Below are positions 37,360 to 48,721 of a DNA stretch of 64,000 nucleotides, in pieces. The notes beneath the pieces were generated by a model that worked only from the letters and a program-made list of their open reading frames with translations, searched no databases and was not told the origin of the DNA. Source of the stretch: Holophagales bacterium (lineage in GTDB: Bacteria; Acidobacteriota; Thermoanaerobaculia; Multivoradales; Multivoraceae); contig VXSP01000045.1 of assembly GCA_009837885.1 (NCBI GenBank), forward strand, positions 475,644-539,643, read 5' to 3'. Both the position numbers and the translations under genes were made by a program. Position 1 is the stretch's first letter. Each line of letters starts with the position of its first letter.

Positions 37360-38577
37360 ATGGCGAACGGGCCTGTCCATCTGCATCTGGATTGCGCGAG
37401 CGGGATCTCGGGGGACATGTTCCTGGGGGCTTGTCTGGACCTGGGTTTGCCGGTGTCGATGCTCGAGGAGATCGTGGAACGGCTGGGTCTGGACGGGGTG
37501 GAGTTGCGGGTGGAGCGGGCGAAGCGGGGCGGTCTGGCGGGGGTCCGGTTCTCCGTGCTGCGGGACGGGCAACCGGTCGAGGGGGCAGGCAGCGAGGGTG
37601 CTTCGCATCGGCGGTTGTCGACCATCCTGCGCATGATCGAGGAGAGCGGTCTCAGCGACGGTGTCGTCGAGCGCGCCTCGGCCCTGTTCCGGCGACTGGG
37701 GGAGGCGGAGGCCCGCGTTCATGGCGTGGACGTCGATGAGGTCCACTTCCACGAGGTGGGCGCCGACGATTCGATCGTCGACCTGGTAGGCGCGGCGGTT
37801 GCGCTTGAGCACTTCGGCGCGGCCCGGGTTTCCTCGTCGACTGTCGTCGTGGGGAGCGGCACCGTCTCGACAAGACACGGCGTAATGCCGGTCCCCGCGC
37901 CTGCGACCGCTCTGCTACTGGAGGGCATCCCGATCACTTCCGGCGGGGCTTCCGGCGAGCTCACGACACCCACCGGCGCCGTCATCGTGCGGGAGTTGGT
38001 CGACGAGTTCGAGCCGTCCGCGACAACGGCTCCTCGGCGAGTAGAGGGCTACGGGATCGGACTGGGCAGTCGCGAACTGGCCGATCGTCCCAACGCACTC
38101 CGTCTGCAGCGGGCGACGCCCCTCGCCTCCGCTGGCGGACCGTGGCGTCAAGTCGCGGTCCTCGAGTGCCAACTCGACGACGCGACCGGCGAAGCGATCG
38201 CCTACGCCGCCGAATCGCTACTCGAAGCCGGTGCCCTCGACATCTTCGCGACCGCCGTACAGATGAAGAAGTCGCGGCCTGGCGTGGCCGTCACCGTTAT
38301 CTGTCATCCGGAACGGTCCTCACAATTGGCCGAACGCCTCCTCCTCGAAACCGGCTCCCTGGGCTGCCGCCGCACCGTCGTCGACCGCCTGGAGGCCGAA
38401 CGCTCCATCTCGACGGTTACCACCCCCTTCGGCGAAGTGAGGGTCAAGCAAGCCACCATCTCCGGCCGATCCCTCGGCTCAGCCCCGGAGTACGAAGACG
38501 TCCGCCGAATCTCCCGCGAACAGGAAGTCGCCTTCCGAGAGGTCTACCGAGCCGCCCTCCGCGCCACCACCGACTAG
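37360..38577 (+). CDS. larC: Nickel pincer cofactor biosynthesis protein LarC
   Basis: CTP-dependent nickel insertion into the pincer nucleotide used by lactate racemase and related enzymes. The 405-residue protein begins HLHLDCASGISGDMFLGAC and contains VDEVHFHEVGADDSIVDLVG and the C-terminal CQLDDATGEAIAYAAE. In Lactobacillus plantarum larC needs a programmed frameshift; here it is one unbroken frame. larB, larE and larA are not in the window. The region before it (37184-37359) has no recognisable gene. Confidence 0.92.
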   Translation: MANGPVHLHLDCASGISGDMFLGACLDLGLPVSMLEEIVERLGLDGVELRVERAKRGGLAGVRFSVLRDGQPVEGAGSEGASHRRLSTILRMIEESGLSDGVVERASALFRRLGEAEARVHGVDVDEVHFHEVGADDSIVDLVGAAVALEHFGAARVSSSTVVVGSGTVSTRHGVMPVPAPATALLLEGIPITSGGASGELTTPTGAVIVRELVDEFEPSATTAPRRVEGYGIGLGSRELADRPNALRLQRATPLASAGGPWRQVAVLECQLDDATGEAIAYAAESLLEAGALDIFATAVQMKKSRPGVAVTVICHPERSSQLAERLLLETGSLGCRRTVVDRLEAERSISTVTTPFGEVRVKQATISGRSLGSAPEYEDVRRISREQEVAFREVYRAALRATTD

Positions 38578-38762
38578 TTAGAGACGCTCGACGGTGGTCG
38601 GCCGGCCGACGACGTGGACTGAGCCCGCAGTCCGACGACGACCAGTCCGCGCGGCGGCCGATGGAACCCCTCCCCCCGGTTCCCGGACGGCGGGTTCAAC
38701 CGCTCAAGGCAACCGAGCGGCCACCGACGCCCCAAGCCGCCGCCGCGCGGACGGCCTACCGC

Positions 38763-41057
38763 CTAGTCGCGACGCGGGCCACGACCGCCGCCGCCGCCGG
38801 AACGAGGACGCCGTCCCCGGCCGCCGCGGCCGCCCGGGCCGCCTCCGCGGCCGCCACGCCCGCCCGGACCGCCGCGTCCGCCTCGACCGCCGGGGCCCCT
38901 GCGGTCGCGTCCCCGGTCGCGGTCGCCGCCGACCGGAGCCGGAACGCCCATGCCCTCGTAGTCCTTCGGATCGAAGTCGGGGTCGTCCATGATGACGGCC
39001 TTGCGTGAGAGGCGGACCTTGCCCGAGGGGTCGATGTCGATCACCTTGACCGTCATCTCGTCGCCCTCGGTGACCAGGTCGCCGATCTCGCCGACGCGGT
39101 AGGGGGCCAGTTCGCTGATGTGGACGAGGCCGTCCGTGCCGGGGAGGATCTCGACGAACGCGCCGAACGGCTCCACCCGGCGGACCTGGCCGGTGTAGAC
39201 CTTGTCGACCTCCGGCACCTCGGTGAGCCGCTCGATCATCGCGATCGCGCGGTCCGCCGCGGTGGAGTTGGGGGAGGCGACGACGACGCGGCCGTCGTCC
39301 TCGATGTCGATCTGACAGCCCGTCTCTTCCGTGATGCCCCGGATCGTCTTGCCACCCGGGCCGATCACGTCGCGGATCCGGTCGCGGGCGACCATCATCA
39401 CGTGCAGACGCGGAGCGTAGTCGGACATCTCCTCACGCGGCTCCTCGATCTCGGAGGCCATGTGGTCGAGGATGTGCAGCCGGCCCGCCCGTGCCTGGGT
39501 CAGGGCCTGGCCCATGATCTCCCGGGTAACGCCGGTGATCTTGATGTCCATCTGCAGCGCCGTGATCCCGCCGCGGGTGCCGGCGACCTTGAAGTCCATG
39601 TCGCCGTGGTGGTCTTCCTGACCCGCGATGTCCGTCAGGACGGCGAAGTCGTCGCCGTCCTTGACGAGGCCCATCGCCACGCCGGCGACCGGCGCGAGCA
39701 TCGGTACGCCGGCATCGAACAGGGCCAGCGATCCGGAACAGACCGTCGCCATCGACGAGGAACCGTTGGACTCGAGGATCTCGGACACGACCCGCACCGT
39801 GTACGGGAAATCGTCCTCGTGGGGAAGAACGGGTATCAGGGCCCGGCGGGCCAGCACGCCGTGGCCAATCTCGCGGCGGCTCGACCCGCGGAGGAACCGG
39901 ACCTCACCCACCGAGAACGGCGGGAAGTTGTAGTGGAGTAGGAACTTCTGGTGGGTTTCCCCCTCGTACTCCTCGATGATCTGGGCGTCGCGCCGGGTAC
40001 CGAGGGTGACGGAAGCCAGCGCCTGGGTCTCGCCGCGCGTGAACAGCGCCGAGCCGTGGACGCGCGGCAGGAGTCCGGTTTCGGTGTCGAGCGACCGCAC
40101 CTCGTCGGTCGCCCGGTTGTCGAAGCGCTTGCCCTGCTTCATCACGATCTCGCGGAGCGCCTTGTCCTCGAGTTCGCTGACGATCTTGCCGACCTGGCCC
40201 CGGCGCTCGTCGTCCTCGGGAAGGCCGTCGACGAAGCCGTTGACGACCGCCTTGACGGCGTCGCGCCGCTCGAACTTGCCGGGGGTGTTCAGGGCGGCCG
40301 TGAAGTCGTTCCAGATGGCGCCCTCGACCTCGGCCCGGAACTCGGGGGAGTAGGCCTCCGGGGCTTCCCAGTCGGGCTTCTCCAGGTTCATTTCGCGGAA
40401 CAGCTCCTGCTGCGCGCGCACGATCTTCTGGAGTTCCTGGTGCCCGGCGAAGATGCAGTCGAGGATCACGCTCTCGTCGAGCTGGTTGGCGCCGGCCTCG
40501 ACCATCGTCACGGCGTCCTCGGTGCCCACGACGATCAGGTCCAGGTCGGACACGTCGCGCTCCGCGCCGGTCGGGTTGAACACGATCTCGTCGTCGATCA
40601 GGCCGACCCGGACTGCTCCGACCGGGTGGTAGAACGGGATGTCGGAGAGCACGAGAGCCGTCGACGCGCCGTTGATGGCAAGAATGTCGGGGTCGTTCTC
40701 CTGGTCGGCGGACAGCACGAGGCTGATGATCTGGGTCTCGTAGAAGTAGCCCGAAGGGAACAGCGGGCGCAGCGGCCGGTCGGTCAGGCGGCAGGTGATG
40801 ATCTCCTTCTCGGAGGGTCGTCCCTCGCGCTTGAAGAAGCCGCCCGGAATCCGCCCGGCCGCCGAGGTGTACTCGCGGTAGTCGACGGTGAGGGGCAGGA
40901 AACCGCGAGGTGTGCTGTCGGGCGCCATGCAGGCGGTGGTCAGCACGATCGTCTCGCCGAGCTGCACGGTGCAGGAACCGTTCGCCTGTTTGGCCAGGCG
41001 GCCGGATTCGAGGGTGATGGTGCCGTTCCCGATCGGGATGTCCTTGGTGAACTTCAT
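38763..41057 (-). CDS. pnp: Polyribonucleotide nucleotidyltransferase (PNPase)
   Basis: 3'-5' phosphorolytic exoribonuclease of mRNA decay. The 764-residue protein has two RNase PH domains (MKFTKDIPIGNGTITLE, then RGSSRREIGHGVLARRAL), KH (VIGPGGKTIRGITEETG) and S1 (VYTGQVRRVEPFGAFVEI). After S1 comes a tail of about 60 residues made of RGG and GRGG repeats, absent from E. coli PNPase and likely to add RNA affinity. ATG at 41057 was chosen over a 20-residue upstream extension. It is last in the rimP operon, after rpsO, as in many bacteria. Confidence 0.97.
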   Translation of the reverse strand: MKFTKDIPIGNGTITLESGRLAKQANGSCTVQLGETIVLTTACMAPDSTPRGFLPLTVDYREYTSAAGRIPGGFFKREGRPSEKEIITCRLTDRPLRPLFPSGYFYETQIISLVLSADQENDPDILAINGASTALVLSDIPFYHPVGAVRVGLIDDEIVFNPTGAERDVSDLDLIVVGTEDAVTMVEAGANQLDESVILDCIFAGHQELQKIVRAQQELFREMNLEKPDWEAPEAYSPEFRAEVEGAIWNDFTAALNTPGKFERRDAVKAVVNGFVDGLPEDDERRGQVGKIVSELEDKALREIVMKQGKRFDNRATDEVRSLDTETGLLPRVHGSALFTRGETQALASVTLGTRRDAQIIEEYEGETHQKFLLHYNFPPFSVGEVRFLRGSSRREIGHGVLARRALIPVLPHEDDFPYTVRVVSEILESNGSSSMATVCSGSLALFDAGVPMLAPVAGVAMGLVKDGDDFAVLTDIAGQEDHHGDMDFKVAGTRGGITALQMDIKITGVTREIMGQALTQARAGRLHILDHMASEIEEPREEMSDYAPRLHVMMVARDRIRDVIGPGGKTIRGITEETGCQIDIEDDGRVVVASPNSTAADRAIAMIERLTEVPEVDKVYTGQVRRVEPFGAFVEILPGTDGLVHISELAPYRVGEIGDLVTEGDEMTVKVIDIDPSGKVRLSRKAVIMDDPDFDPKDYEGMGVPAPVGGDRDRGRDRRGPGGRGGRGGPGGRGGRGGGPGGRGGRGRRPRSGGGGGRGPRRD

Positions 41058-41231
41058 GGTTTTCTCTGTATTTCCTTCTCTGTGTTTGCGTCGCCGGTTG
41101 TCTGCCGGCGGGTTCATGTCGCAGGCTTGCGCGTGGGGCGCGCGGGCAGTGTCCGCTCCGCCTGATCGGCGGCCAAGCCGGTCGTTTTCCCGGTTGCGGA
41201 GCCGGTCAGGACTCCGCTGCCGTCGCAGGGA

Positions 41232-41501
41232 CTACCTGCGGAGGCCGAGGCGCTCGATCGTCGTCCGGTAGCGGTTGAAGCTCTGGCCGCGCAGGTAGCC
41301 GAGCAGCCGCCGCCGACGTCCGACCAGCTTCAACAGGCCGCGCCGGCCGTGGTGGTCGTGTTTGTGGACCTTGAAGTGCTCGGTGAGCTCGTTGATGCGG
41401 TTCGTCAGCAGCGCGACCTGGACCTCGGGTGAACCCGTGTCCGTCTCGTGGAGACGGAAGTCACGGATGATCTGGTCCTTCATTTCGGTTGTCTGTGGCA
41501 C
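41232..41501 (-). CDS. rpsO: 30S ribosomal protein S15
   Basis: 89-residue primary rRNA-binding protein of the small-subunit platform. Conserved [19 protein letters not shown] and [19 protein letters not shown] blocks cover 16S binding. It lies between truB and pnp. S15 often represses its own mRNA; I did not identify the responsible structure here. The 174 bases to pnp contain repeated ACAGAGAA motifs just before the pnp start. Confidence 0.97.
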   Translation of the reverse strand: MPQTTEMKDQIIRDFRLHETDTGSPEVQVALLTNRINELTEHFKVHKHDHHGRRGLLKLVGRRRRLLGYLRGQSFNRYRTTIERLGLRR

Positions 41502-41622
41502 GCTCTGATTCCTCGCTGACTCTGCTTGTTCCGTTCCGCTGGTTCTTTCTCGTGTCGCTTTCTTGCGGTTTCCTTCGTCGTTCCCAGGTTCTTTCGCGGC
41601 GCGGAGTGTAGCACGGCGGCCG

Positions 41623-42570
41623 CTAGCGGAAGACGATCTTCGGCTGGACCACCGTCAGGCCCCGGTCGCCGATCCGTTCCGACACCATCGCCACCGCGAG
41701 GAACCGGCCGCGGCCGTCCGTGAGCTGGACCCAATCCCCCTCGCCGGCCTCGATGCCCGGCGCCAGCACCGTCTGGCCGTGGGTGACGCGCCGCTCCTGG
41801 GTCGCATCCATCGCGGCGCTGGGGAAGGGGAGCGGGATCTCGTCGAACGGCACCCAGGCGACGCCGAGTTCGGTGACCTCCAACGGATCGGCGCCGCGAG
41901 CGACACCCTCGAGCCGCTCCGAGTCCACTGCCCGCTCCACTTCGAACGAGCCGATCCGGAGCCGCCTGAGTGTCGCCAGGTGGCCGCCGCAACCGAGACG
42001 CTCACCGAGGTCGTGGGCCAGCGACCGGGCATAGGCGCCGGTGGAGCAGCTCAGACGGAACGCGATCAGGTCGGAGCCGGGGTCGCCGAACAAGCCGCAA
42101 GGCCTGAACTCGTAGATCTCCACGTCCTTGCCCTGGCGCTCGAAGTCCTCGCCCCGGCGCGCGAGTTCGTAGTACTTCCGACCACCGATCTTCTTGGCGG
42201 AGTAGGGCGGTGGCAACTGGTGTTGCGGTCCCTCGAATTCCTCCATCGCGCTGGCGACGTCGGCCGCCGTCAGATCGGCGGTCGAACCCTCGAACGTGAC
42301 GTCGCCGGCGGCGTCGTACGTATCGGTGGCCGCGCCGAGCCGGATTTCGCCCTCATAGACCTTCGGCGCCTGGATCAGAAAGCGGGTAAGCCGCGTGCCG
42401 CGACCGACGGTCAGGAGGAGCAGGCCGGTGGCATTGGGGTCGAGGGTGCCGCAGTGCCCGATCTTTCGCTCGCCGAGCGCCCGGCGCGCGATGCGGACGA
42501 CGTCATGGGATGTGCCGCCCGGCCGCTTGTCGACGAGGAGCAGACCGTGGCGTTCGCTACCGGAGGTCAC
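41623..42570 (-). CDS. truB: tRNA pseudouridine(55) synthase
   Basis: Makes pseudouridine 55 in the tRNA T-loop. The 315-residue protein has the catalytic Asp44 in [13 protein letters not shown], the [13 protein letters not shown] block and [20 protein letters not shown]-terminal PUA-like domain ends with QPKIVFR. GTG start overlaps the nrnA stop by 4 bases. The 120 bases between it and rpsO contain a weak TACACT -10-like box on the minus strand that could give rpsO its own promoter. Confidence 0.95.
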   Translation of the reverse strand: MTSGSERHGLLLVDKRPGGTSHDVVRIARRALGERKIGHCGTLDPNATGLLLLTVGRGTRLTRFLIQAPKVYEGEIRLGAATDTYDAAGDVTFEGSTADLTAADVASAMEEFEGPQHQLPPPYSAKKIGGRKYYELARRGEDFERQGKDVEIYEFRPCGLFGDPGSDLIAFRLSCSTGAYARSLAHDLGERLGCGGHLATLRRLRIGSFEVERAVDSERLEGVARGADPLEVTELGVAWVPFDEIPLPFPSAAMDATQERRVTHGQTVLAPGIEAGEGDWVQLTDGRGRFLAVAMVSERIGDRGLTVVQPKIVFR

Positions 42571-43562
42571 CGCGCATTCTCCACGGCGGTCGCCAGTTCG
42601 GCGATCACGGTCCGCTCGTCTTCCCGGCTCTCGATCAGGCAGCCGGCTGCGTTTCGGTGGCCGCCGCCGCCCCGCCGGGCCGCGATGGCGCCGACGTCGA
42701 TCCGGCCGCGGCTCCTGAGCGACACCTTGACGTCTCCTTCCGGTCGTTCTCGGAAGAGAGCGACGGCCTCGACGTCCCGGATCGTGCGCGGGTGATCGAT
42801 CAGGCCCTCCGAATCCGTCTGGCAGGCGCCGGCGCGCTCGAACATCGAAAGCTCCAGGCGCACGCTGGCGATCCGCTCGTCACAGTGGAGCTCCAGTGTG
42901 CCGAGCATTTCCGCCAGCAGCCGCACCGCCCCCGGGGACTGCGACTCGTAGACCCAGGTCGCGACCCGCTCGGGCCGCGCGCCGTATCGGACGAGCTCGG
43001 CCGCCGCCTCGAAGGCCCGGGGCGTCGCGTTCGAGAATCGGAAACTCCCGGTGTCGGTCGACAGGCCGAGATAGAGCGCCGTGGCGGTCGGTTCGTCGAT
43101 CTGGAGATCGAGCGCCCTCGCCAGGCGCAGAACCATCTCGGCCACTGCCGGCGCTTCGGTGTCGACCCAGTTCGCCCGACCGTAGAGCTCGTTGCCCAGG
43201 TGGTGGTCGATGTTCAGGATCGGCAGGAGACTCAGGGCGTCTTCCAGGCCGGTTCGGTCGAGTCGCGGGCATTCGAGCGGCACAACGAAGTCGAACCCGT
43301 CCGGAAAGCCGGCCGGCGGCGTCCGGCCGACGAGAATCGGCACGTCCGCAGTGACTCCGGAACAGGTGTCCGGGGTCGGATCCGCGTTCCAGATCGTGGC
43401 GGTTCTGCCCGCCCTTCGGAGGAGGCGGGCGAGCGCCACCTCGGAGCCGATCGCGTCGCCGTCCGGGTGGGCGTGGCTCGAGAGCAGGAAGCGTCCGCCC
43501 GAACGGAACGCCTCGAGCAGGTCGTGGGGAACGGTGCCTTCAGTGGTGTCCGGTGAGTTCAC
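42567..43562 (-). CDS. nrnA: DHH-family oligoribonuclease / pAp phosphatase (NrnA-like)
   Basis: Degrades short RNA oligomers and 3'-phosphoadenosine 5'-phosphate, finishing the work started by PNPase in the same operon. The 331-residue protein carries motif I HAHPDGDAIGSE, motif III (DHH) LNIDHHLGNE and the DHHA1 C-terminal GGGGHRNAAGC. In motif II, where an Asp metal ligand normally sits, it reads VPLECPRLDR, so Glu may replace Asp. Start and stop overlap rbfA and truB by 4 bases each. Confidence 0.9.
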   Translation of the reverse strand: MNSPDTTEGTVPHDLLEAFRSGGRFLLSSHAHPDGDAIGSEVALARLLRRAGRTATIWNADPTPDTCSGVTADVPILVGRTPPAGFPDGFDFVVPLECPRLDRTGLEDALSLLPILNIDHHLGNELYGRANWVDTEAPAVAEMVLRLARALDLQIDEPTATALYLGLSTDTGSFRFSNATPRAFEAAAELVRYGARPERVATWVYESQSPGAVRLLAEMLGTLELHCDERIASVRLELSMFERAGACQTDSEGLIDHPRTIRDVEAVALFRERPEGDVKVSLRSRGRIDVGAIAARRGGGGHRNAAGCLIESREDERTVIAELATAVENAR

Positions 43563-43894
43563 AGGTCGCTCAGGAGCTGGTCGATGCGTTCGGCGTGTTC
43601 AGCGCCGCGATAGAGCTCGAAGTGGAGTTCCGGAGTTCGCCGGAGGCGCAGGCGGCGGCCGAGGCGTCCGCGGATGAACCCGGACGCCCGCCGGATCGCG
43701 CGGATCGCCGCCTGGCGTTCCTCGTCGCCGCCGAGCACGGAGAGCAGGACGCGCGCATGAGCGCGGTCCGCGCTGAGGGTGAGATCGGCGATGCTCGCGA
43801 GCGCCGCCCGGGGGTCCTGGACCTCCCGGCGCAGGATGTCCGTCAACTCCCGGCGCAGCAGGTCGCGTGCGCGGGCTTGGGATACGGATGTCAC
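43559..43894 (-). CDS. rbfA: Ribosome-binding factor A
   Basis: Helps mature the 5' end of 16S rRNA in the 30S subunit. The 111-residue KH-like protein has the RRELTDILRREVQDPRAA start and GGDEERQAAIRAI region, and ends LHFELYRGAEHAERIDQLL. GTG start 6 bases after infB; the end overlaps nrnA. Confidence 0.92.
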   Translation of the reverse strand: MTSVSQARARDLLRRELTDILRREVQDPRAALASIADLTLSADRAHARVLLSVLGGDEERQAAIRAIRRASGFIRGRLGRRLRLRRTPELHFELYRGAEHAERIDQLLSDL

Positions 43895-43900
43895 CGGGTT

Positions 43901-46318
<2,418 letters not shown>

Positions 46319-46362
46319 GAAGTCCTCGGTCCCCGTTGTCTCTTTGCTGACTCGCCGAACCC

Positions 46363-47820
46363 CTAGGTTTCGCCGGTCCCCTTGTCGTCGCCGCTCGCCG
46401 ACACCTCTTGCTCCGCTTCCTCCGCGGCGGCGCCGGATTCTTCCTCGAACACGCGGGTGAGCGCCGCCATGAAGTCGTCCTCGTCCATCGCCGGGCCTTC
46501 GCTGTCGGATGGCGCGGCGACCTCTTCGGGCGAAGCCTGAGCGGTCGCCCACTCGATGATCGAAGCGGCCACCGCTTCATCGACTCCGGGCACCATCGTC
46601 AGGGCCTCCGCGCCGGCGCTCTGCAGGGCTTCGAGCTCGCCGAAGCCCGCCCCTTCAAGCGCCGCGGCGAGGTCCTCGTCGACACCGGCAATCTCCGTGA
46701 GGTCCAGCTTGTCTCCGCCGATGTCGACGTTCAGCATCTTGGCCAGGGCGTCCGCGACCTCGTCCTTGACGTCCGACTCGCTCTTGATGTCGATGCGCGC
46801 TCCGATCAACTCGCTGGCGAGGCGTACGTTCTGGCCCCGCTTGCCGATCGCCAGGGAGAGCTGCTCGTCCTCGACGATCACGTCGAGGTGCGGCGTCGCG
46901 CCCTCGTGGGTCACCGAGACCCGAGTGATCCGTGCCGGCGCCAGCGCGCTCTGCGCGAACGTCACCTGATCCTCCGAGAACTCGATGATGTCGATCTTCT
47001 CGCCCCGGAGTTCGCGGATGATCGACTGCACGCGGGAGCCCTTCATGCCGACGCAGGCGCCGACCGGGTCGACGTCCCGCTCGCGGCTGAGCACCGCCAC
47101 CTTCGCACGTTCGCCCGGGGCGCGCACCGCGGTCTTGATGACCACGGTGCCGTCGTAGATTTCCGGCACCTCCATCTCGAACAGCTTGACCAGGAGGCGG
47201 GGGTCGGTGCGCGACATGACGACCTGTGGTCCCTTGGGCTGCTTGTGCACCTCGACGATCACGCCGCGGATGCGCTCGCCCTGGCTGTAGCGCTCGTGGC
47301 GCGACTGCTCGCTCCGGGGGACGATTGCCTCGGTTCGGCCGAGGTCGACGATGATGTCCCCTCGCTCGAAGCGCCGCACGGTGCCGTTGACCACCTCGCC
47401 GACCCTGTGCTCGAACTCGTTGAAGATCTTCTCGCGTTCCGCTTCGCGGATCCGCTGATAGAGCACCTGCTTGGCCGACTGGGCCGCGATCCGGCCGAGT
47501 CCCTCGGTCGAGATGGGAATCTCGATCTCTTCGCCCAACTCGGCGTCCTCCTTGTGCTCCCGAGCCTCTTCCAGGGTCCACTCGGCGAAGGGATCCTCGA
47601 CTTCTTCGACCACCTGGCGGTAGAGGAAGGCGCTGAACTGACCGGTCTCGCGGTCCATGTAGGAGCGCACGGGCTCCTTGATGTGGTGCTGCTTCTTGGC
47701 CGCCGATGCGACCGCGTCCTCGAGGGCGACGATCCACTTGTCCAGGTCGATGTCCTTCTCGTGCGCGACCTGTCTGAGCACCTCGTTGATGTTCACTTCG
47801 GGAGTGTGGGTCTGAGCCAT
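46363..47820 (-). CDS. nusA: Transcription termination/antitermination protein NusA
   Basis: Binds RNA polymerase and affects pausing, termination and antitermination. The 485-residue protein contains the N-terminal polymerase-binding domain, S1 (GEVVNGTVRRFERGDIIVDLG), two KH domains (VGACVGMKGSRVQSIIREL and LAIGKRGQNVRLASELIG) and C-terminal acidic helical repeats with helix-hairpin-helix features (LTEIAGVDEDLAAALEGAG). It lies 16 bases after rimP. A terminator-like leader upstream of rimP may be a target of NusA feedback. Confidence 0.97.
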   Translation of the reverse strand: MAQTHTPEVNINEVLRQVAHEKDIDLDKWIVALEDAVASAAKKQHHIKEPVRSYMDRETGQFSAFLYRQVVEEVEDPFAEWTLEEAREHKEDAELGEEIEIPISTEGLGRIAAQSAKQVLYQRIREAEREKIFNEFEHRVGEVVNGTVRRFERGDIIVDLGRTEAIVPRSEQSRHERYSQGERIRGVIVEVHKQPKGPQVVMSRTDPRLLVKLFEMEVPEIYDGTVVIKTAVRAPGERAKVAVLSRERDVDPVGACVGMKGSRVQSIIRELRGEKIDIIEFSEDQVTFAQSALAPARITRVSVTHEGATPHLDVIVEDEQLSLAIGKRGQNVRLASELIGARIDIKSESDVKDEVADALAKMLNVDIGGDKLDLTEIAGVDEDLAAALEGAGFGELEALQSAGAEALTMVPGVDEAVAASIIEWATAQASPEEVAAPSDSEGPAMDEDDFMAALTRVFEEESGAAAEEAEQEVSASGDDKGTGET

Positions 47821-47836
47821 TTTGGAGTCCCCGGCG

Positions 47837-48298
47837 TCAGAGTTCGACCAGAAGCCTGGCCTTGTTGATGCTGTCGATGCTGAGGCGCAAGGTGTCGGCG
47901 CTGTCGTCTTCGAGGATGAGCGCGATGCGCGCGTCGTCCGAACTCAGGCCGAGGAGCTGCCCGCGTACCGTCCGTCGCTGAGTAGTCCCGGCGTCGGTGT
48001 AGGTCACCCGCACCCGGCTGCCGCTGAACCGTTCGTAGTCCCGAACGCCGTAGAGCTCCCGATCCAGACCGGGGGAACTGACCTCCAGCACGTATCCCGA
48101 TGCCGGCCCGAAGTTCTCCGCGTCGAGGAGGACGGAGGCTTCCCTGGAGACGTTTGCGCAGAGATCGTGGGTGACGCCTTCGCGATGGTCGATCACCAGG
48201 CGCAGGCGGTCGCCCCTGAACGCGGCCTCCAGCAGCTCGCAGGCATGGCTGGCGGCCAGGCGTTCAAGCCGGTGCCGGACGTCGGTGAGAGTGGTCAT
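47837..48298 (-). CDS. rimP: Ribosome maturation factor RimP
   Basis: Assists early assembly of the 30S subunit. The 153-residue protein has the RimP signature ENFGPASGYVLEVSSPGLDRE and the C-terminal SH3-like domain. The ATG at 48298 is the first start within the transcript; the open frame extends far upstream through the promoter and is ignored. First gene of the rimP-nusA-infB-rbfA-nrnA-truB-rpsO-pnp operon. Confidence 0.93.
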   Translation of the reverse strand: MTTLTDVRHRLERLAASHACELLEAAFRGDRLRLVIDHREGVTHDLCANVSREASVLLDAENFGPASGYVLEVSSPGLDRELYGVRDYERFSGSRVRVTYTDAGTTQRRTVRGQLLGLSSDDARIALILEDDSADTLRLSIDSINKARLLVEL

Positions 48299-48345
48299 GT
48301 GGTAGCGGAGCCGGTTCTCGTTGAATGTTCGTGAGTTCCCAGAAC

Positions 48346-48372
48346 AAAAAAGAGCGGGCCGAACACCCACTC
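48346..48372 (-). terminator. Intrinsic terminator-like attenuator in the rimP operon leader
   Basis: Read on the minus strand: GAGTGGG, 7-base loop, CCCGCTC, then TTTTTT. The stem has seven pairs including one G-T. It lies between the promoter at 48440-48468 and the rimP start, about 60-85 bases into the transcript and about 48 bases before the ATG. Placed here it would end transcription unless overridden. Confidence 0.62.
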
Positions 48373-48439
48373 TCAGCAGCCGACAGCCGGTATTCGGCGA
48401 TTCGCTCTCCGTGGGAGAAGCGCCGGCCGTCGGGCAGCG

Positions 48440-48468
48440 ACTATACAACGGCCGGATTGGCCCGACAA
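48440..48468 (-). promoter_or_regulatory. Sigma70-like promoter for the rimP-nusA-infB operon
   Basis: -35 TTGTCG at 48463-48468, a 17-base spacer, -10 TATAGT at 48440-48445, minus strand. Predicted leader about 135 bases. The rest of the 48299-48721 gap holds the attenuator, the degQ leader hairpin and no recognisable gene. Confidence 0.68.
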
Positions 48469-48663
48469 GCCGTTCGCGAGCGCAGGCGCCAGAATGGCGC
48501 GCCTTCAGCGGCCTGCGTGACGCTGCCGGCGGAGTGGCCCGGAAGCGGTACGGACCGCGCGCCGGGATGCAGGCGGTTTGCGGGGTTGGCAGGGGACTTG
48601 CAGTACTCGGGAAGCGTTGGCCGCGAGGCGTCGGAGAGGCCGGCGCTCCACGGTTGTATGCTT

Positions 48664-48689
48664 CAGGCGCCGCCTTGTCGCGGCGCCTG
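48664..48689 (+). other. Perfect 10-bp hairpin in the degQ leader
   Basis: CAGGCGCCGC, loop CTTGTC, GCGGCGCCTG, followed by GGTTCCCCTT. It ends 32 bases before the degQ ATG and follows a TATGCT box at 48657-48662 that resembles a -10 element but lacks a good -35. It may stabilise or attenuate the degQ transcript. Confidence 0.45.
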
Positions 48690-48721
48690 GTTCCCCTTAC
48701 CTGAACTGGAACTTGCGAACG

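Noticed and set aside
38597-38610. 14-base palindrome GTCGGCCGGCCGAC between larC and pnp
   Set aside because: A short GC palindrome is expected often at this base composition, and it has no T-run; too weak to call a terminator.
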